A DNA stretch of 64,000 nt from Rosettibacter sp964572725 (GCA_964572725.1 CAZNFW010000005.1:38434-102433), one strand, 5' to 3'. Positions 53,797 to 63,885 are shown, counted from the first letter of the stretch. Notes: a model not told the origin generated them from the letters alone. Program-made: numbers and translations.

Positions 53797-56700
53797 TTGA
53801 AAAAGATTTATTTCTTAATTCTTATCTTTTATGCATTTCAACTAAAACTGAACTATGCTCAAATTATAAGTGTGAGCGATACTTTTTTAGTCAGCAAAAA
53901 AAATCAATATAAAATAAAATCTCTTCACATCGTTCCATTCAGCGAAAAGATTTTTGTATCTAAATTCTTAATTAATAAAAATCAATATAAAATTTCTTAT
54001 GAAACAGGCATTTTTTCATTAAATGAAATTGATAAACTTAGTGTTAATGACACAATCATAATTGTATATCAAAGTTTAAAGATAAACTTAAGAAATGAAT
54101 ATAAGCGAAGAAACATAATAACAGTTTATGATACACTCTCAAAAGATTCAATTAAATTTTCCAGACCATTAAAAAATATATTTTCAAGTGAATCAATTTT
54201 TGGTAAAAATATTCAAAAAAGTGGTGCTTTAATTAGAGGATTTACAATTGGCACAAATCGAGATTTTACATTAAACAGCGGACTGCGATTACAATTAAAT
54301 GGAAAAATTTCGGACGATATTGAATTGATTGCTGCACTAACTGATGAAAATACACCAATTCAGCCAGAAGGTAATACAGAAACTCTTCAAGAATTGGATA
54401 AAGTGTTTATTGAACTTCGCCATAAATATGCAACCGGAACTTTTGGTGATTTTGATTTCATAGATAATCAATCAGAATTTTCTAAGCTTAATAAAAAACT
54501 TCAAGGATTAAAAGGAGGATTTTATTTACAAAAAACTAAAGGAAATATTGTTATTGCAAGCTCGAGAGGCAAGTTTAATTCCATTCAATTTTTTGGCAAA
54601 GACGGTAATCAAGGCCCTTACCGGTTATACGGCATTAATAATGAACGCACAATTATTATAATTGCAGGCAGCGAAAGAGTTTATATTGATGGACAATTAA
54701 TGAAGCGCGGAGAAAACAATGATTACACTATTGATTATTCAAATGCAGAAATTACATTCACTCCTAAAAGATTAATTACTTCGTTCAGCAGAATCTCAAT
54801 TGATTTTGAATATACCGACCAGAATTACTCGAGAAATTTTTTTGGTGCTAATTTTTCTACACAGCTTTATAAAGACAAAATTAAACTTGGCATCAATTAT
54901 TACCGTGAAGGTGACGATGAGAATAATCCAATTAGTATTAGTTTGAGTGATAATGATTTGAAAATTCTGCAAAAAGCCGGTGATACTCGTAATGCAGCTG
55001 CAAAGTCCGGTGTTTCCTTAGCTCAGCCAGATTCTTCAAACAACATAAGAGGATTCTATTCAAAAATTGATACAGTAATCAACTCAAAATTATTTTCATA
55101 TTATCTTTATGCCCCCGGTAATGTGAATTCAATTTATAATGTTTCTTTTAGTTATGTTGGAGATGGGAAAGGTGATTATGTTAAAGAAAGTCTAGGTAAT
55201 TACAAATTTGTTGGAATCGGTAAAGGAAGTTATCTCCCTGTAATTTTTCTTCCAATGCCTGAATTAAAGCAGTTAATAAATTTTTATATCAACGCAAATC
55301 TTTCTAATGGAATTAAATTAAGTGGTGAATTTTCTGGCAGCATATGGGATAAAAATAGATTCTCAGCAATTGATGATAACGATAATTTTGGTTATGCAAG
55401 AAATTTATTATTTGAAATTGAACCTCACAAAATGAAAATAGGAAATATAAATTTTGGTAAAGCAGGTATAAGTTATAAAGATAGATTTATTCAAAGCCGG
55501 TATACTTCACTCGATAGAATAAATTCAATTGAGTTTAATAGAAACTATAACATTTCAGAATTACAAAATGATAATCAAGTGCTTCGAGAAATTAGTTTAA
55601 ATTATTTCCCTTTTGAAACTCTATCAATTTTTTCTCAATATGGTTTTCTGAAAAATGGTAACAGGTTTGCATCTGACAGATATTTTAATGAAGTTAAATT
55701 CAGCAACAATAAGGACTATAATTTTTATTATAAACTTGATTATGTTAAGTCGAATAATGACAATATTTCAACAAAATGGAACAGACAAAATTCCTCTAAT
55801 TTTTATTCTTTTGGAATAATAAAACCCGGTTTAGAATTATTATTCGAAAATAAAGAAGAAAAAAAATTTGATAGTTTGCTTTCTAGCAGTTACAAATATT
55901 CAGAAATAATTCCATCACTGGAACTAATTTCATCTTATCTGAATTTTAAATTTAGTTATTCATTTCGGGAAGAATATTTTCCAATTGATAATTATTTAGA
56001 AAAGCAGTCAAATGCAAACATCACACAAATTCAGATTGGTTTTAATAAGTTTAAGGAATTTACATCTTCATTAAGTTTCACATTTAGAAAAAAGTATTAC
56101 ACGGACAAATTTGTTAAAATGGGCTTTGTGAATAACGAAACAATTCTTTTTTTGTCTCAAAGCAGATTTAATTTTTTCAGGAATTTTATTTATGGTGATT
56201 TGTATTATCAAGCTGCTACAGAACAAACTTCTAAAATGGAAAAAGTTTTTATGAAAGTACCAAAAGGTAATGGCAATTATGTTTATATCGGAGATACTAA
56301 TAATAACGGTATTGCTGATGAAAATGAATTTGAACTTACATCTTACGATGGTGAATATATTCTGATTACTATCCCGACAGAACAATTATTTCCTGTTATT
56401 GATTTGAAATCTTATGTAAGATGGACAACTGATTTTGACAAAATCATAAGTGATAAAAATTTATTTACTTCTTTACTAAAAAATTTATCATCAGAAACTT
56501 TTTTACGCATCGAAGAAAACAGTAAAGATAAAAACACAAAAGAAATTTATTTGATGAAGTTATCAAAATTCTTGAATGACTCCACAACTTTAAGAGGTTC
56601 ACAACTTTTCCAGCAGGACTTATATTTTTTCAAGAATAATTCAAAATTCTCAGTAAGAATGAGATACTTTCAGAGAAAAAGTCTTAATCAATTTAGCGGA

Positions 56701-57240
56701 GGTGTGGAGCGAGGCTATTTCAAAGAAAGAAGCATTCGTATAAAATTTCGTCTTGTTAAAGAAATCAATAATCAAACTGATTTTGTTAATCAAGCAGACA
56801 ATCTTTTGCCAACAACAATTTCCAATCGAGCAAGAAAAATTAACAGAAATGATTTATCGACTGATTTTTCATACAGACCAAAGAATAATTTAGAAGTTGG
56901 TTTTAAAATTCAAACAGGTAGAAGTACAGATTCATATCCTCGTATTCCAACAAGAGTTGATATGAATTCTTTATTACTTCGGGTTAATTATTCTATTACA
57001 AATGCTGGAAGAATTAGAATTGAAACAGAAAGATTAGAATTAACATCCAACACATCAATTTCTAATATTCCATTTGAAATAACAAGAGGAAATGTTATAG
57101 GAAAAAATTATTTTTGGAGAGTATTCTTTGATTATAGAATTGGAAACAATCTTCAAACTTCTTTAAGTTATGATGCAAGATTACTTGGGAGAAACAAAGT
57201 AATTCACACAATGAATGCAGAAGCAAGAGCTTTTTTCTAA
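53797..57240 (+). CDS. Large outer membrane beta-barrel protein of unknown function
   Basis: 1147 aa, TTG start with a clear signal peptide (KKIYFLILIFYAFQLKLNYAQ). The N-terminal 120 residues are a separate beta domain. The block SGALIRGFTIGTNRDFTLNSG...LQLNGKISDDIELIAALTDENTPIQPEGNTETLQELDKVFIEL follows (residues about 148-205); I associate it with large uncharacterised Bacteroidota/Ignavibacteria outer membrane proteins. The rest alternates as long beta-strands and ends in Phe (ARAFF), as outer membrane barrels do. It lies 60 bases after the efflux operon and just before the Nudix gene. A link to efflux or type IX secretion is possible but not shown. Confidence 0.7.
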   Translation: MKKIYFLILIFYAFQLKLNYAQIISVSDTFLVSKKNQYKIKSLHIVPFSEKIFVSKFLINKNQYKISYETGIFSLNEIDKLSVNDTIIIVYQSLKINLRNEYKRRNIITVYDTLSKDSIKFSRPLKNIFSSESIFGKNIQKSGALIRGFTIGTNRDFTLNSGLRLQLNGKISDDIELIAALTDENTPIQPEGNTETLQELDKVFIELRHKYATGTFGDFDFIDNQSEFSKLNKKLQGLKGGFYLQKTKGNIVIASSRGKFNSIQFFGKDGNQGPYRLYGINNERTIIIIAGSERVYIDGQLMKRGENNDYTIDYSNAEITFTPKRLITSFSRISIDFEYTDQNYSRNFFGANFSTQLYKDKIKLGINYYREGDDENNPISISLSDNDLKILQKAGDTRNAAAKSGVSLAQPDSSNNIRGFYSKIDTVINSKLFSYYLYAPGNVNSIYNVSFSYVGDGKGDYVKESLGNYKFVGIGKGSYLPVIFLPMPELKQLINFYINANLSNGIKLSGEFSGSIWDKNRFSAIDDNDNFGYARNLLFEIEPHKMKIGNINFGKAGISYKDRFIQSRYTSLDRINSIEFNRNYNISELQNDNQVLREISLNYFPFETLSIFSQYGFLKNGNRFASDRYFNEVKFSNNKDYNFYYKLDYVKSNNDNISTKWNRQNSSNFYSFGIIKPGLELLFENKEEKKFDSLLSSSYKYSEIIPSLELISSYLNFKFSYSFREEYFPIDNYLEKQSNANITQIQIGFNKFKEFTSSLSFTFRKKYYTDKFVKMGFVNNETILFLSQSRFNFFRNFIYGDLYYQAATEQTSKMEKVFMKVPKGNGNYVYIGDTNNNGIADENEFELTSYDGEYILITIPTEQLFPVIDLKSYVRWTTDFDKIISDKNLFTSLLKNLSSETFLRIEENSKDKNTKEIYLMKLSKFLNDSTTLRGSQLFQQDLYFFKNNSKFSVRMRYFQRKSLNQFSGGVERGYFKERSIRIKFRLVKEINNQTDFVNQADNLLPTTISNRARKINRNDLSTDFSYRPKNNLEVGFKIQTGRSTDSYPRIPTRVDMNSLLLRVNYSITNAGRIRIETERLELTSNTSISNIPFEITRGNVIGKNYFWRVFFDYRIGNNLQTSLSYDARLLGRNKVIHTMNAEARAFF

Positions 57241-57247
57241 GTTTTAT

Positions 57248-57724
57248 ATGAAAATATCTGTCAATTTAATTGAAGCACATATAATAAGAAGAACAAAAAC
57301 AAGCATAGAGTTTTTACTTCTTAAACGTTCAGGCAAAGTAAAATATCCAAATTTATGGCAGATGGTTACAGGCAGCATTGAAAAAGGTGAAAATGCTTTT
57401 GAAACTGTGCTTCGAGAAATTCATGAAGAAACAGATTTAATTCCCGAAAAATTATGGCTTGTTCCAAATGTAAATTCTTTCTATGACAAAAAGAATAATG
57501 AACTGAACTTAATTCCAGTTTTTGTTGCACTCGTTGAAAATAATAAAGAAATAAAAATTTCCGGAGAACATACAGAATACAAATGGGTTAAAAAGAACAA
57601 AGCAAAAAAATTAGTTGCATGGGATGGTCAGAGGAAGTCAATTGATATAATTTATGACTTCTTTATAAAAAGAGAAAAGGAAGATGAATTTATTGAGATG
57701 AAACTTAACAACAATAAAAAATGA
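57248..57724 (+). CDS. Nudix hydrolase
   Basis: 158 aa. The Nudix box is complete: GSIEKGENAFETVLREIHEETDL (G-x5-E-x7-REUxEExGU form, with Asp in place of the final Gly). WQMVTGSIEKGE and the late KWVKKNKAKKLVAWDGQRKSI resemble the dihydroneopterin triphosphate pyrophosphatase (NudB-like) group, but substrate cannot be fixed from sequence. ATG at 57248 follows the preceding stop by 7 bases. There is no folate gene nearby to support NudB. Confidence 0.88.
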   Translation: MKISVNLIEAHIIRRTKTSIEFLLLKRSGKVKYPNLWQMVTGSIEKGENAFETVLREIHEETDLIPEKLWLVPNVNSFYDKKNNELNLIPVFVALVENNKEIKISGEHTEYKWVKKNKAKKLVAWDGQRKSIDIIYDFFIKREKEDEFIEMKLNNNKK

Positions 57725-57775
57725 TATGTAATTATTTATATTAGTTACAAGAAAAAATTAAAAATAGGTATAAAA

Positions 57776-58684
57776 GTGGGACTTCTAATAGTTGGTTCAA
57801 TTGGATTTGATAATATTGAAACACCATTCGATAAAGTTGAAAATGCTCTGGGTGGTTCAGTTACATACATTTCACTTGCTGCAAGTTATTTTACAGGACC
57901 AATTAGTATTGTTGGCGTTGTAGGAGAAGATTTTGACCATCAACACATTAAAATGCTCGAAGACCACAATATTGACCTTGAAGGCTTGCAGATTGTTAAA
58001 GGAGAAAAAACATTCAGATATGGATGCCGCTATCATTATGATTTAAATGTTCGTGATTCACTCTTCACTCACTTAAATGTATTTGAACATTTTAATCCAG
58101 TAATTCCAGAGAAAAAAAGAAAATATCCTTTCGTTGTGCTTGGAAATATTTCACCACAGTTACAATTAAATGTTCTTGACCAGCTTGAAAACCCCAAGTT
58201 TAGTGTTTGTGATACTATGAATTTCTGGATAGAAGGAGCTAAAGAAGAATTATTAAAAGTATTGAAAAGAGTAGATGTATTAATTATAAATGATTCAGAA
58301 GCACGATTACTATCTCAGGAACCTAATTTAATTAAAGCAGCAAAAATTATTTCTTCAATGGGTCCAAAATATTTAATAATTAAAAAAGGTGAACATGGTG
58401 CATTACTTTTTGGTGAAGATATGATATTTTCTGCTCCTGCTTATCCAATGGAAAACATATATGACCCCACTGGTGCAGGGGATGCATTTGCTGGAGGATT
58501 TACAGGCTATTTGCACAAAACAAGAGACTTATCCTTCGATAATTTGAAAAGAGCTGTTATTTATGGAAGTATTATGGCATCTTTCTGCGTCGAAAAGTTT
58601 AGCACAAAAGGCCTTGAAGATTTGAGTTACTTAGAAATTCAAAATAGATTTTATGAGTTTCGAGAATTATCAAGCTTTTCTTAA
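57776..58684 (+). CDS. PfkB-family sugar/nucleoside kinase
   Basis: 302 aa, GTG start with AGG about nine bases upstream. Ribokinase fold: GLLIVGSIGFDNIETP, NALGGSVTYISLAASYF, VGVVGEDF, NDSEARLL, and the C-terminal DPTGAGDAFAGGFTGYL with catalytic Asp. The GGSVTYIS and FRYGCRYHYDLN segments suggest a subgroup near adenosine-kinase-like sugar kinases. It is joined head-to-tail with mtnA, whose substrate is 5-methylthioribose 1-phosphate, so a nucleoside or 5-modified ribose substrate is worth considering. The classical methylthioribose kinase has another fold. Substrate unknown. Confidence 0.87.
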   Translation: MGLLIVGSIGFDNIETPFDKVENALGGSVTYISLAASYFTGPISIVGVVGEDFDHQHIKMLEDHNIDLEGLQIVKGEKTFRYGCRYHYDLNVRDSLFTHLNVFEHFNPVIPEKKRKYPFVVLGNISPQLQLNVLDQLENPKFSVCDTMNFWIEGAKEELLKVLKRVDVLIINDSEARLLSQEPNLIKAAKIISSMGPKYLIIKKGEHGALLFGEDMIFSAPAYPMENIYDPTGAGDAFAGGFTGYLHKTRDLSFDNLKRAVIYGSIMASFCVEKFSTKGLEDLSYLEIQNRFYEFRELSSFS

Positions 58685-58685
58685 A

Positions 58686-59696
58686 ATGAATATCCCTAAA
58701 GCCATAGATTTCAAAGATGATAAACTTATAATTCTTAATCAAACTAAACTTCCATTATCCGAAGAATATATTGTAACTGATGATTTTGAAAGAATTGCAA
58801 TTGCTATTGAAAGATTAGAAGTTAGAGGAGCTCCTGCAATTGGTATAGCCGCTGCGTATGGTCTTGCATTCTCAATTAAAAATGTAAAAAATAATTTAGA
58901 ACAAATTTTTATAAATGCTTATAATCGTTTATCTTCTACACGACCTACGGCAGTAAATTTATTTTATGGATTAAATGAAATAAAAAGAATTTTTGACAAC
59001 TATAAAAATGATACAAATATTTATCATAAGCTGGTGCAAAAAGCTAAGCAGATTCATCAAGATGATATTAAAATGTGTGATGCTATAGCAAAAAATGGAT
59101 TGAAAATTTTCAGTAAAAAATCTCGAGTACTTACACATTGCAATGCAGGTGCACTTGCTACTGGTGGTAATGGAACCGCAGTTAATGTGATAAGATTAGC
59201 TTTTGAAAATAATTTAGTTGAATTTGTTCATATTGATGAAACCCGTCCTTTACTTCAGGGTTCTAGATTGACTGCATGGGAATTAAATAAAATGAGAATT
59301 CCTTTTTCAATTAATACAGATTCAACCGCTGCAGTTTTAATGAAAGAACATAAAGTGGATTTGGTAATTGTCGGAGCAGATAGAATTTCCATAAATGGAG
59401 ATACAGCAAATAAAATTGGGACTTATAATCTTGCTGTACTTTGTAAATATCATAATATTCCATTTTATATAGCTGCTCCTTCTTCAACAATTGATAAAAA
59501 TTGTTCTAACGGAAATGAAATTAAGATTGAAATGAGAGATAAAAGAGAATTAATTTATTTTAATAATTATCAAATAACATCAGAAGAATATGATGTTTTC
59601 TCTCCTGCATTTGATGTTACTCCACATGAATTAATTTCAGGAATTATTACAGAAAAGAATCTGCATTTGCCACCATTTGATTTTAGCAATGTCTGA
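58686..59696 (+). CDS. mtnA: S-methyl-5-thioribose-1-phosphate isomerase
   Basis: 336 aa. Converts methylthioribose 1-phosphate to methylthioribulose 1-phosphate in methionine salvage, and can act on 5-deoxyribose 1-phosphate. Motifs: LEVRGAPAIGIAAAYGLA, THCNAGALATGG with catalytic Cys, DETRPLLQGSRLTAWEL and VDLVIVGADRISINGD with catalytic Asp. I use the ATG at 58686, one base after the kinase stop, because residue 17 then falls at ILNQTKLP as in homologues. The frame also has an ATG 11 codons earlier inside the kinase gene. It overlaps recO by 8 bases. Confidence 0.94.
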   Translation: MNIPKAIDFKDDKLIILNQTKLPLSEEYIVTDDFERIAIAIERLEVRGAPAIGIAAAYGLAFSIKNVKNNLEQIFINAYNRLSSTRPTAVNLFYGLNEIKRIFDNYKNDTNIYHKLVQKAKQIHQDDIKMCDAIAKNGLKIFSKKSRVLTHCNAGALATGGNGTAVNVIRLAFENNLVEFVHIDETRPLLQGSRLTAWELNKMRIPFSINTDSTAAVLMKEHKVDLVIVGADRISINGDTANKIGTYNLAVLCKYHNIPFYIAAPSSTIDKNCSNGNEIKIEMRDKRELIYFNNYQITSEEYDVFSPAFDVTPHELISGIITEKNLHLPPFDFSNV

Positions 59697-60426
59697 ATTA
59701 GTTAAAACAAGAGCAATTGTTTTAAGAAAAATTAATTATGGTGATACAAGCAAGATAGCTCAATTTTATACAGAAGAATTTGGAAAACTTTCTGCTATCA
59801 TTAAAGGAGCGCGTTCACCAAAATCTAAAATTGGAATGATTATAGACACATTCAACCTTCTTCAAATTGTTTTATATAGAAAAGAAACAAGAGATGTTCA
59901 GCTTGTGAGTGATGCAGATTTACTTCAACATTTTTCAAATATTAAAGAAGATTTTGAAAGATTAAAATTTGCTTCGGCAGTAATAGAACTACTCTTAAAT
60001 TTAACAATCGAGCATGACCACAACCTTAGATTATTTAATGGTTCTGTGAGAATATTGGAGTTATTAAATGATAAAGAAAAAAATCCAAAATTTTACTTTG
60101 CAAAATATTTTCTATTCTTTATAAAAGAAATAGGTTATGAATTTCCGACTACTCACTGTTCAATTTGCAAAAAAGAATTGACCAGCAGTTCACATGTTTC
60201 TTACAATTATGAAAATGGAATTTTGTGTGATGAATGCCGTAAAGAGAGATTAATTCACTTCGACTTTACAGAGGAACTTTTCAATTTATTAAAATGTCTA
60301 AGCACCAAAATTAATAACATTAATTACAAAGAAGATGACCTTAACACAATCATTCGTTTGCTTGAAAAGTTTATTAAATATCATATCAATGAATTTCAAG
60401 GTATAAAATCATTAGAATTAAGTTAG
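59689..60426 (+). CDS. recO: DNA repair protein RecO
   Basis: 245 aa. Mediator that loads RecA onto SSB-coated single strands with RecR. N-terminal OB-fold (SELVKTRAIVLRKINYGDTSKIAQFYTEEFGKLSAIIKGARSPKS), a helical domain, and a zinc-binding motif CSICKKE...CDECRK near residues 160-182. ATG at 59689 overlaps the mtnA stop region; an extension four codons upstream is unlikely. Length normal. Confidence 0.94.
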   Translation: MSELVKTRAIVLRKINYGDTSKIAQFYTEEFGKLSAIIKGARSPKSKIGMIIDTFNLLQIVLYRKETRDVQLVSDADLLQHFSNIKEDFERLKFASAVIELLLNLTIEHDHNLRLFNGSVRILELLNDKEKNPKFYFAKYFLFFIKEIGYEFPTTHCSICKKELTSSSHVSYNYENGILCDECRKERLIHFDFTEELFNLLKCLSTKINNINYKEDDLNTIIRLLEKFIKYHINEFQGIKSLELS

Positions 60427-60441
60427 CAGGAGGATTAATAA

Positions 60442-61938
60442 ATGAAACGCAAAAATATTCTTGGAACCATATCACTAATTTTATTTGGAGTAATTTTTGG
60501 AGCGATACTTGTTTCTGGTTTTGGATGGGTAAAACCAGGTTATGCCAATATTCAAATTGGTGCTGCAAAACCGCCAGTCGAAAAATTAGACCCACAGGCA
60601 GAAGCTTTCAATAATGCATTTATTCTTGCTGCAGAAAAAGTTACTCCATCTATTGTACAAATTACTGTTGTAACAACAGTTAAAAATAAATTTCCCGAAG
60701 AATTTCATTTCTTCTTTCCATTCAAAGATGATATTCCAAAAGAACAACAGGGTGGAGGTAGTGGAATTATAATTTCTGAGGACGGATATATTTTAACAAA
60801 TAATCATGTTGTTGAAAATGCAAAACAGGTAACAGTAACTTTACACGATAAAAGAGAGTACGATGCTGAAGTTATTGGAACAGACCCATTGACAGATTTA
60901 GCAGTAATTAAAATTGATGCTGATAATTTACCTGTTGCATATCTTGGTGATTCAGACAAAATTAGAGTTGGACAATGGGTAATGGCAATAGGTAATCCAT
61001 TGTCTTTAACTTCAACTGTTACAGCAGGAATTATTAGTGCTAAAAGCAGAAATATTAATATAATAAAAGACCAATATGCAGTAGAAAATTTTATTCAGAC
61101 TGATGCAGCAATTAATCCGGGAAATAGTGGTGGTGCACTGGTAGATTTGAACGGTGCAGTAATTGGTATTAACTCTGCAATTGCTACAAACGGAATGACA
61201 CAAAGTTATATTGGCTACGGTTTTGCAATTCCAATTAATCTTGCTAAATCAGTAGCAAGAGATTTAATTGAAAATGGAAAAGTAAATCGTGGGTATATTG
61301 GTGTAAGTATTTCAGAAGTTGATGCTCAAACCGCAAAAGCAATTGGATTGAAAGAACCAAAAGGTGTTCTGGTTCAGGATATTGTAAAAGGCGGTGCAGC
61401 TGAAAAATCTGATGTAAAAGAAGGTGATGTAATTCTTAAAATTGATGATAAAGAAGTTAATCAACCAAGTGAATTACAGTCCTATGTTGCTTCAAAACGT
61501 GCTGGGACAGAAGTAAAGTTAACAATTTTCAGAAACGGAAAAGAAATTGAAAGATATGTTACATTAAAACCAAGAGATGAAGATTCTGACAAAAAAACTA
61601 CAACTGCTTCAAAAAAAGATAAGTCAAAAGAAGAGAAAAATCTCAAAGAATATAATTTTGAAGAACTTGGATTTACAGTTCGAAACATTACTAAAGAAGA
61701 ATTGAAAGATTATAAAGTTGAAAACGGGGTTTTAATTACTGATGTTAAAAGATTTAGCAAAGCTTATAATCAAAGAATTGGAGAAGGACTTGTTATCACT
61801 GCTGCAGATAAAAAAGATATTCACAATGTTTCTGAATTGAAATCAATAATTGAAAGCAAAAAAGGGGAAGCAATTTTACTTAAACTTGTTGATAATCAGG
61901 GAAATTCGAGATTAGTTGGATTAGAAATACCTAAGTAA
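60442..61938 (+). CDS. degP: Periplasmic serine protease Do (HtrA/DegP family) with two PDZ domains
   Basis: 498 aa. AGGAGG precedes ATG at 60442. An N-terminal membrane or signal segment covers 7-28. Trypsin-like domain about 55-290 with catalytic His122 (NNHVVENA), Asp152 (LTDLAVIKID) and Ser229 (NPGNSGGAL). PDZ1 about 295-385 (RGYIGVSISEVDAQ...DVILKIDDKEV) and PDZ2 about 410-495 separated by a Lys-rich linker. Degrades or refolds misfolded envelope proteins. A terminator follows 26 bases after the stop codon. Confidence 0.95.
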   Translation: MKRKNILGTISLILFGVIFGAILVSGFGWVKPGYANIQIGAAKPPVEKLDPQAEAFNNAFILAAEKVTPSIVQITVVTTVKNKFPEEFHFFFPFKDDIPKEQQGGGSGIIISEDGYILTNNHVVENAKQVTVTLHDKREYDAEVIGTDPLTDLAVIKIDADNLPVAYLGDSDKIRVGQWVMAIGNPLSLTSTVTAGIISAKSRNINIIKDQYAVENFIQTDAAINPGNSGGALVDLNGAVIGINSAIATNGMTQSYIGYGFAIPINLAKSVARDLIENGKVNRGYIGVSISEVDAQTAKAIGLKEPKGVLVQDIVKGGAAEKSDVKEGDVILKIDDKEVNQPSELQSYVASKRAGTEVKLTIFRNGKEIERYVTLKPRDEDSDKKTTTASKKDKSKEEKNLKEYNFEELGFTVRNITKEELKDYKVENGVLITDVKRFSKAYNQRIGEGLVITAADKKDIHNVSELKSIIESKKGEAILLKLVDNQGNSRLVGLEIPK

Positions 61939-61963
61939 AAAATTATTTTTATGTAAAGAAATG

Positions 61964-61995
61964 AAAAAGCGTCCTAATTATGGACGCTTTTTTTA
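61964..61995 (+). terminator. Rho-independent terminator after degP
   Basis: Stem AAAAAGCGTCC (61964-61974) pairs with GGACGCTTTTT (61982-61992) around a 7-base loop and continues into a T-run. Ends the mtnA-recO-degP unit before aroC. Confidence 0.92.
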
Positions 61996-62026
61996 TATTT
62001 GTCAAACAATAATTTGAGAGAATTAA

Positions 62027-63238
62027 ATGATAAAATTAATTACTGCAGGTGAATCTCACGGAAAAGGATTAACAACAGTTGTAACTGGTTTCCCTTCAAA
62101 TCTTGAAATTTCTCAAGATTACATAAATGAGCAATTGAAAAGGCGACAAGCAGGATATGGCAGAGGACTTAGAATGAAAATAGAAACTGACCGTGTCGAA
62201 ATTATTTCAGGTATTCGACATGGTAAAACTCTTGGCTCGCCTATTTCAATGATTATATGGAATAAAGACTGGGAGAACTGGAAAGAATCAATGAGTGCAG
62301 AATTAGTTGATAAAGAAATTGATAAGGTTACAATTCCAAGACCGGGTCATGCAGATTTAGTAGGTATTACAAAATATAATTTTAATGATATTAGAAACTC
62401 TATAGAACGTTCAAGCGCAAGAGAAACAGCAGCTCGTGTTGCCGGTTGTTCAATCGCAAGAAAATTTTTAAGCGAATTTGGAATTCATATTGGAAGTTTT
62501 GTTGAAAGTATCGGAGGAGTATATTCGAAAGAAAATATAGCAGAAAAATTCTTTTTGAATAAACTTTCAAGTAATTATTCAGCAGAAAAATTAAATAAAC
62601 TTTCGGATAAAAGTTCAGTTCGTGTTCTGGATAAAAATCAGGAAGAAAAAATAATTCGTAAAATAAAATTAGCCAAGAAAAAAGGGGACACTTTAGGCGG
62701 AACATTTTATGTAATTGTAACTGGTTTACCGCCCGGAATTGGAAGTTTTGTTGAATATGATACAAGATTAGAAGCAGAACTTTCTCTTGCAATAATGTCT
62801 ATACAGGCAGTTAAAGGAATTGAAATTGGTTTGGGCTTTAAATCTACTGAACTTTTTGGTTCAGAAGTTCATGATGAAATTATTTTGAAAGGTGAAACAT
62901 TTTCACGAAAAACAAATAGAGCAGGTGGCATCGAAGGCGGGATTTCAACAGGTTTACCTTTAATAATTAGGGCTGCTATGAAACCAATTGCAACATTAAT
63001 GTCGCCAATTCAATCAATTGACCTTTCAACAATGAAAACCGTTGAAGCAAGAAGAGAAAGAAGTGATTTTGTTGCTGTGCCTGCCTGCGCAGTAATTGCA
63101 GAGTCAATGGCTGCATGGACAATCGCAAAACTCTTTCTTCAAAAATTTGGCGGCGATTCTATGGAAGAAGTTAAAGATAATTATTCCAATTATATGAAAA
63201 AATATTTTTCAAGAATTAAAAAGAACTTTGCTTTATAA
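62027..63238 (+). CDS. aroC: Chorismate synthase
   Basis: 403 aa. Converts 5-enolpyruvylshikimate 3-phosphate to chorismate with reduced FMN, the last shikimate step. Starts MIKLITAGESHGKGL (conserved His), then RRQAGYGRGLRMKIETD, RPGHADLVGITKYN and IERSSARETAARVAGCSIA, AGGIEGGISTGLPLIIRAAMKPI and VPACAVIAESMAAWTIA. There is no substitution at the signatures. GAGAG lies upstream. It overlaps the next gene by one base (TAATG), indicating coupled translation. Confidence 0.97.
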   Translation: MIKLITAGESHGKGLTTVVTGFPSNLEISQDYINEQLKRRQAGYGRGLRMKIETDRVEIISGIRHGKTLGSPISMIIWNKDWENWKESMSAELVDKEIDKVTIPRPGHADLVGITKYNFNDIRNSIERSSARETAARVAGCSIARKFLSEFGIHIGSFVESIGGVYSKENIAEKFFLNKLSSNYSAEKLNKLSDKSSVRVLDKNQEEKIIRKIKLAKKKGDTLGGTFYVIVTGLPPGIGSFVEYDTRLEAELSLAIMSIQAVKGIEIGLGFKSTELFGSEVHDEIILKGETFSRKTNRAGGIEGGISTGLPLIIRAAMKPIATLMSPIQSIDLSTMKTVEARRERSDFVAVPACAVIAESMAAWTIAKLFLQKFGGDSMEEVKDNYSNYMKKYFSRIKKNFAL

Positions 63239-63885
63239 TGATTAAAGTTCAGAAATTTATTTTCAATCCATTTCTTGAAAATACATATATAGTGTGGGAT
63301 GATAAATCAAAAGAATCAATTGTAATAGACCCCGGATGTTCTAATCAGAACGAAAAAAAATTATTAGCCGATTTTATAGAGAATAATAACTTAATCCCAA
63401 AATTTATCATCAACACTCACTGTCATATCGACCATATACTTGGAAATTCATTTATCAAAGAAAAATTTAATCCAATATTATTAATGCCAGAAAAAGATAT
63501 TTTTCTTCTTGAAATTATGAAAGAACAGGCATATTACTTTGGAATCGAGTTCGAGCCATCCCCATTGCCAGAAGAATTTATTTCTGAAGATAAAATTCTG
63601 AAACTAAATAATTGTGATGTAAAATTTCTTTTTACACCAGGTCATTCACCAGGTGAATTTTGTGTTTATTTAGAATCAGAAAAAATTTGCTTTACAGGTG
63701 ATGTCTTGTTCAAAGAAAGTATTGGCAGAACAGACTTATGGGGTGGCAACTATGAAATTTTAATCAACTCAATCAAAGTAAAACTTTTAAACCTTCCTGA
63801 TGATGTAATTATATTTCCTGGTCACGAAAATGAATCTTCTATTGGCTATGAAAAACAATTTAATCCATATTTAATGAATTTATAG
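63238..63885 (+). CDS. Metallo-beta-lactamase-fold hydrolase (glyoxalase II-like)
   Basis: 215 aa. N-terminal VQKFIFNPFLENTYIVWDD, metal motif NTHCHIDHILGN (HxHxDH), then FTPGHSPGEFCVYL (third His), FTGDVLFKESIGRTDLWGG (bridging Asp) and IFPGHENESSIG (last His). This is the pattern of YcbL/GloB2-type hydrolases that cleave thioesters such as lactoylglutathione analogues; exact substrate unknown. Coupled to aroC by a one-base overlap. Confidence 0.92.
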   Translation: MIKVQKFIFNPFLENTYIVWDDKSKESIVIDPGCSNQNEKKLLADFIENNNLIPKFIINTHCHIDHILGNSFIKEKFNPILLMPEKDIFLLEIMKEQAYYFGIEFEPSPLPEEFISEDKILKLNNCDVKFLFTPGHSPGEFCVYLESEKICFTGDVLFKESIGRTDLWGGNYEILINSIKVKLLNLPDDVIIFPGHENESSIGYEKQFNPYLMNL

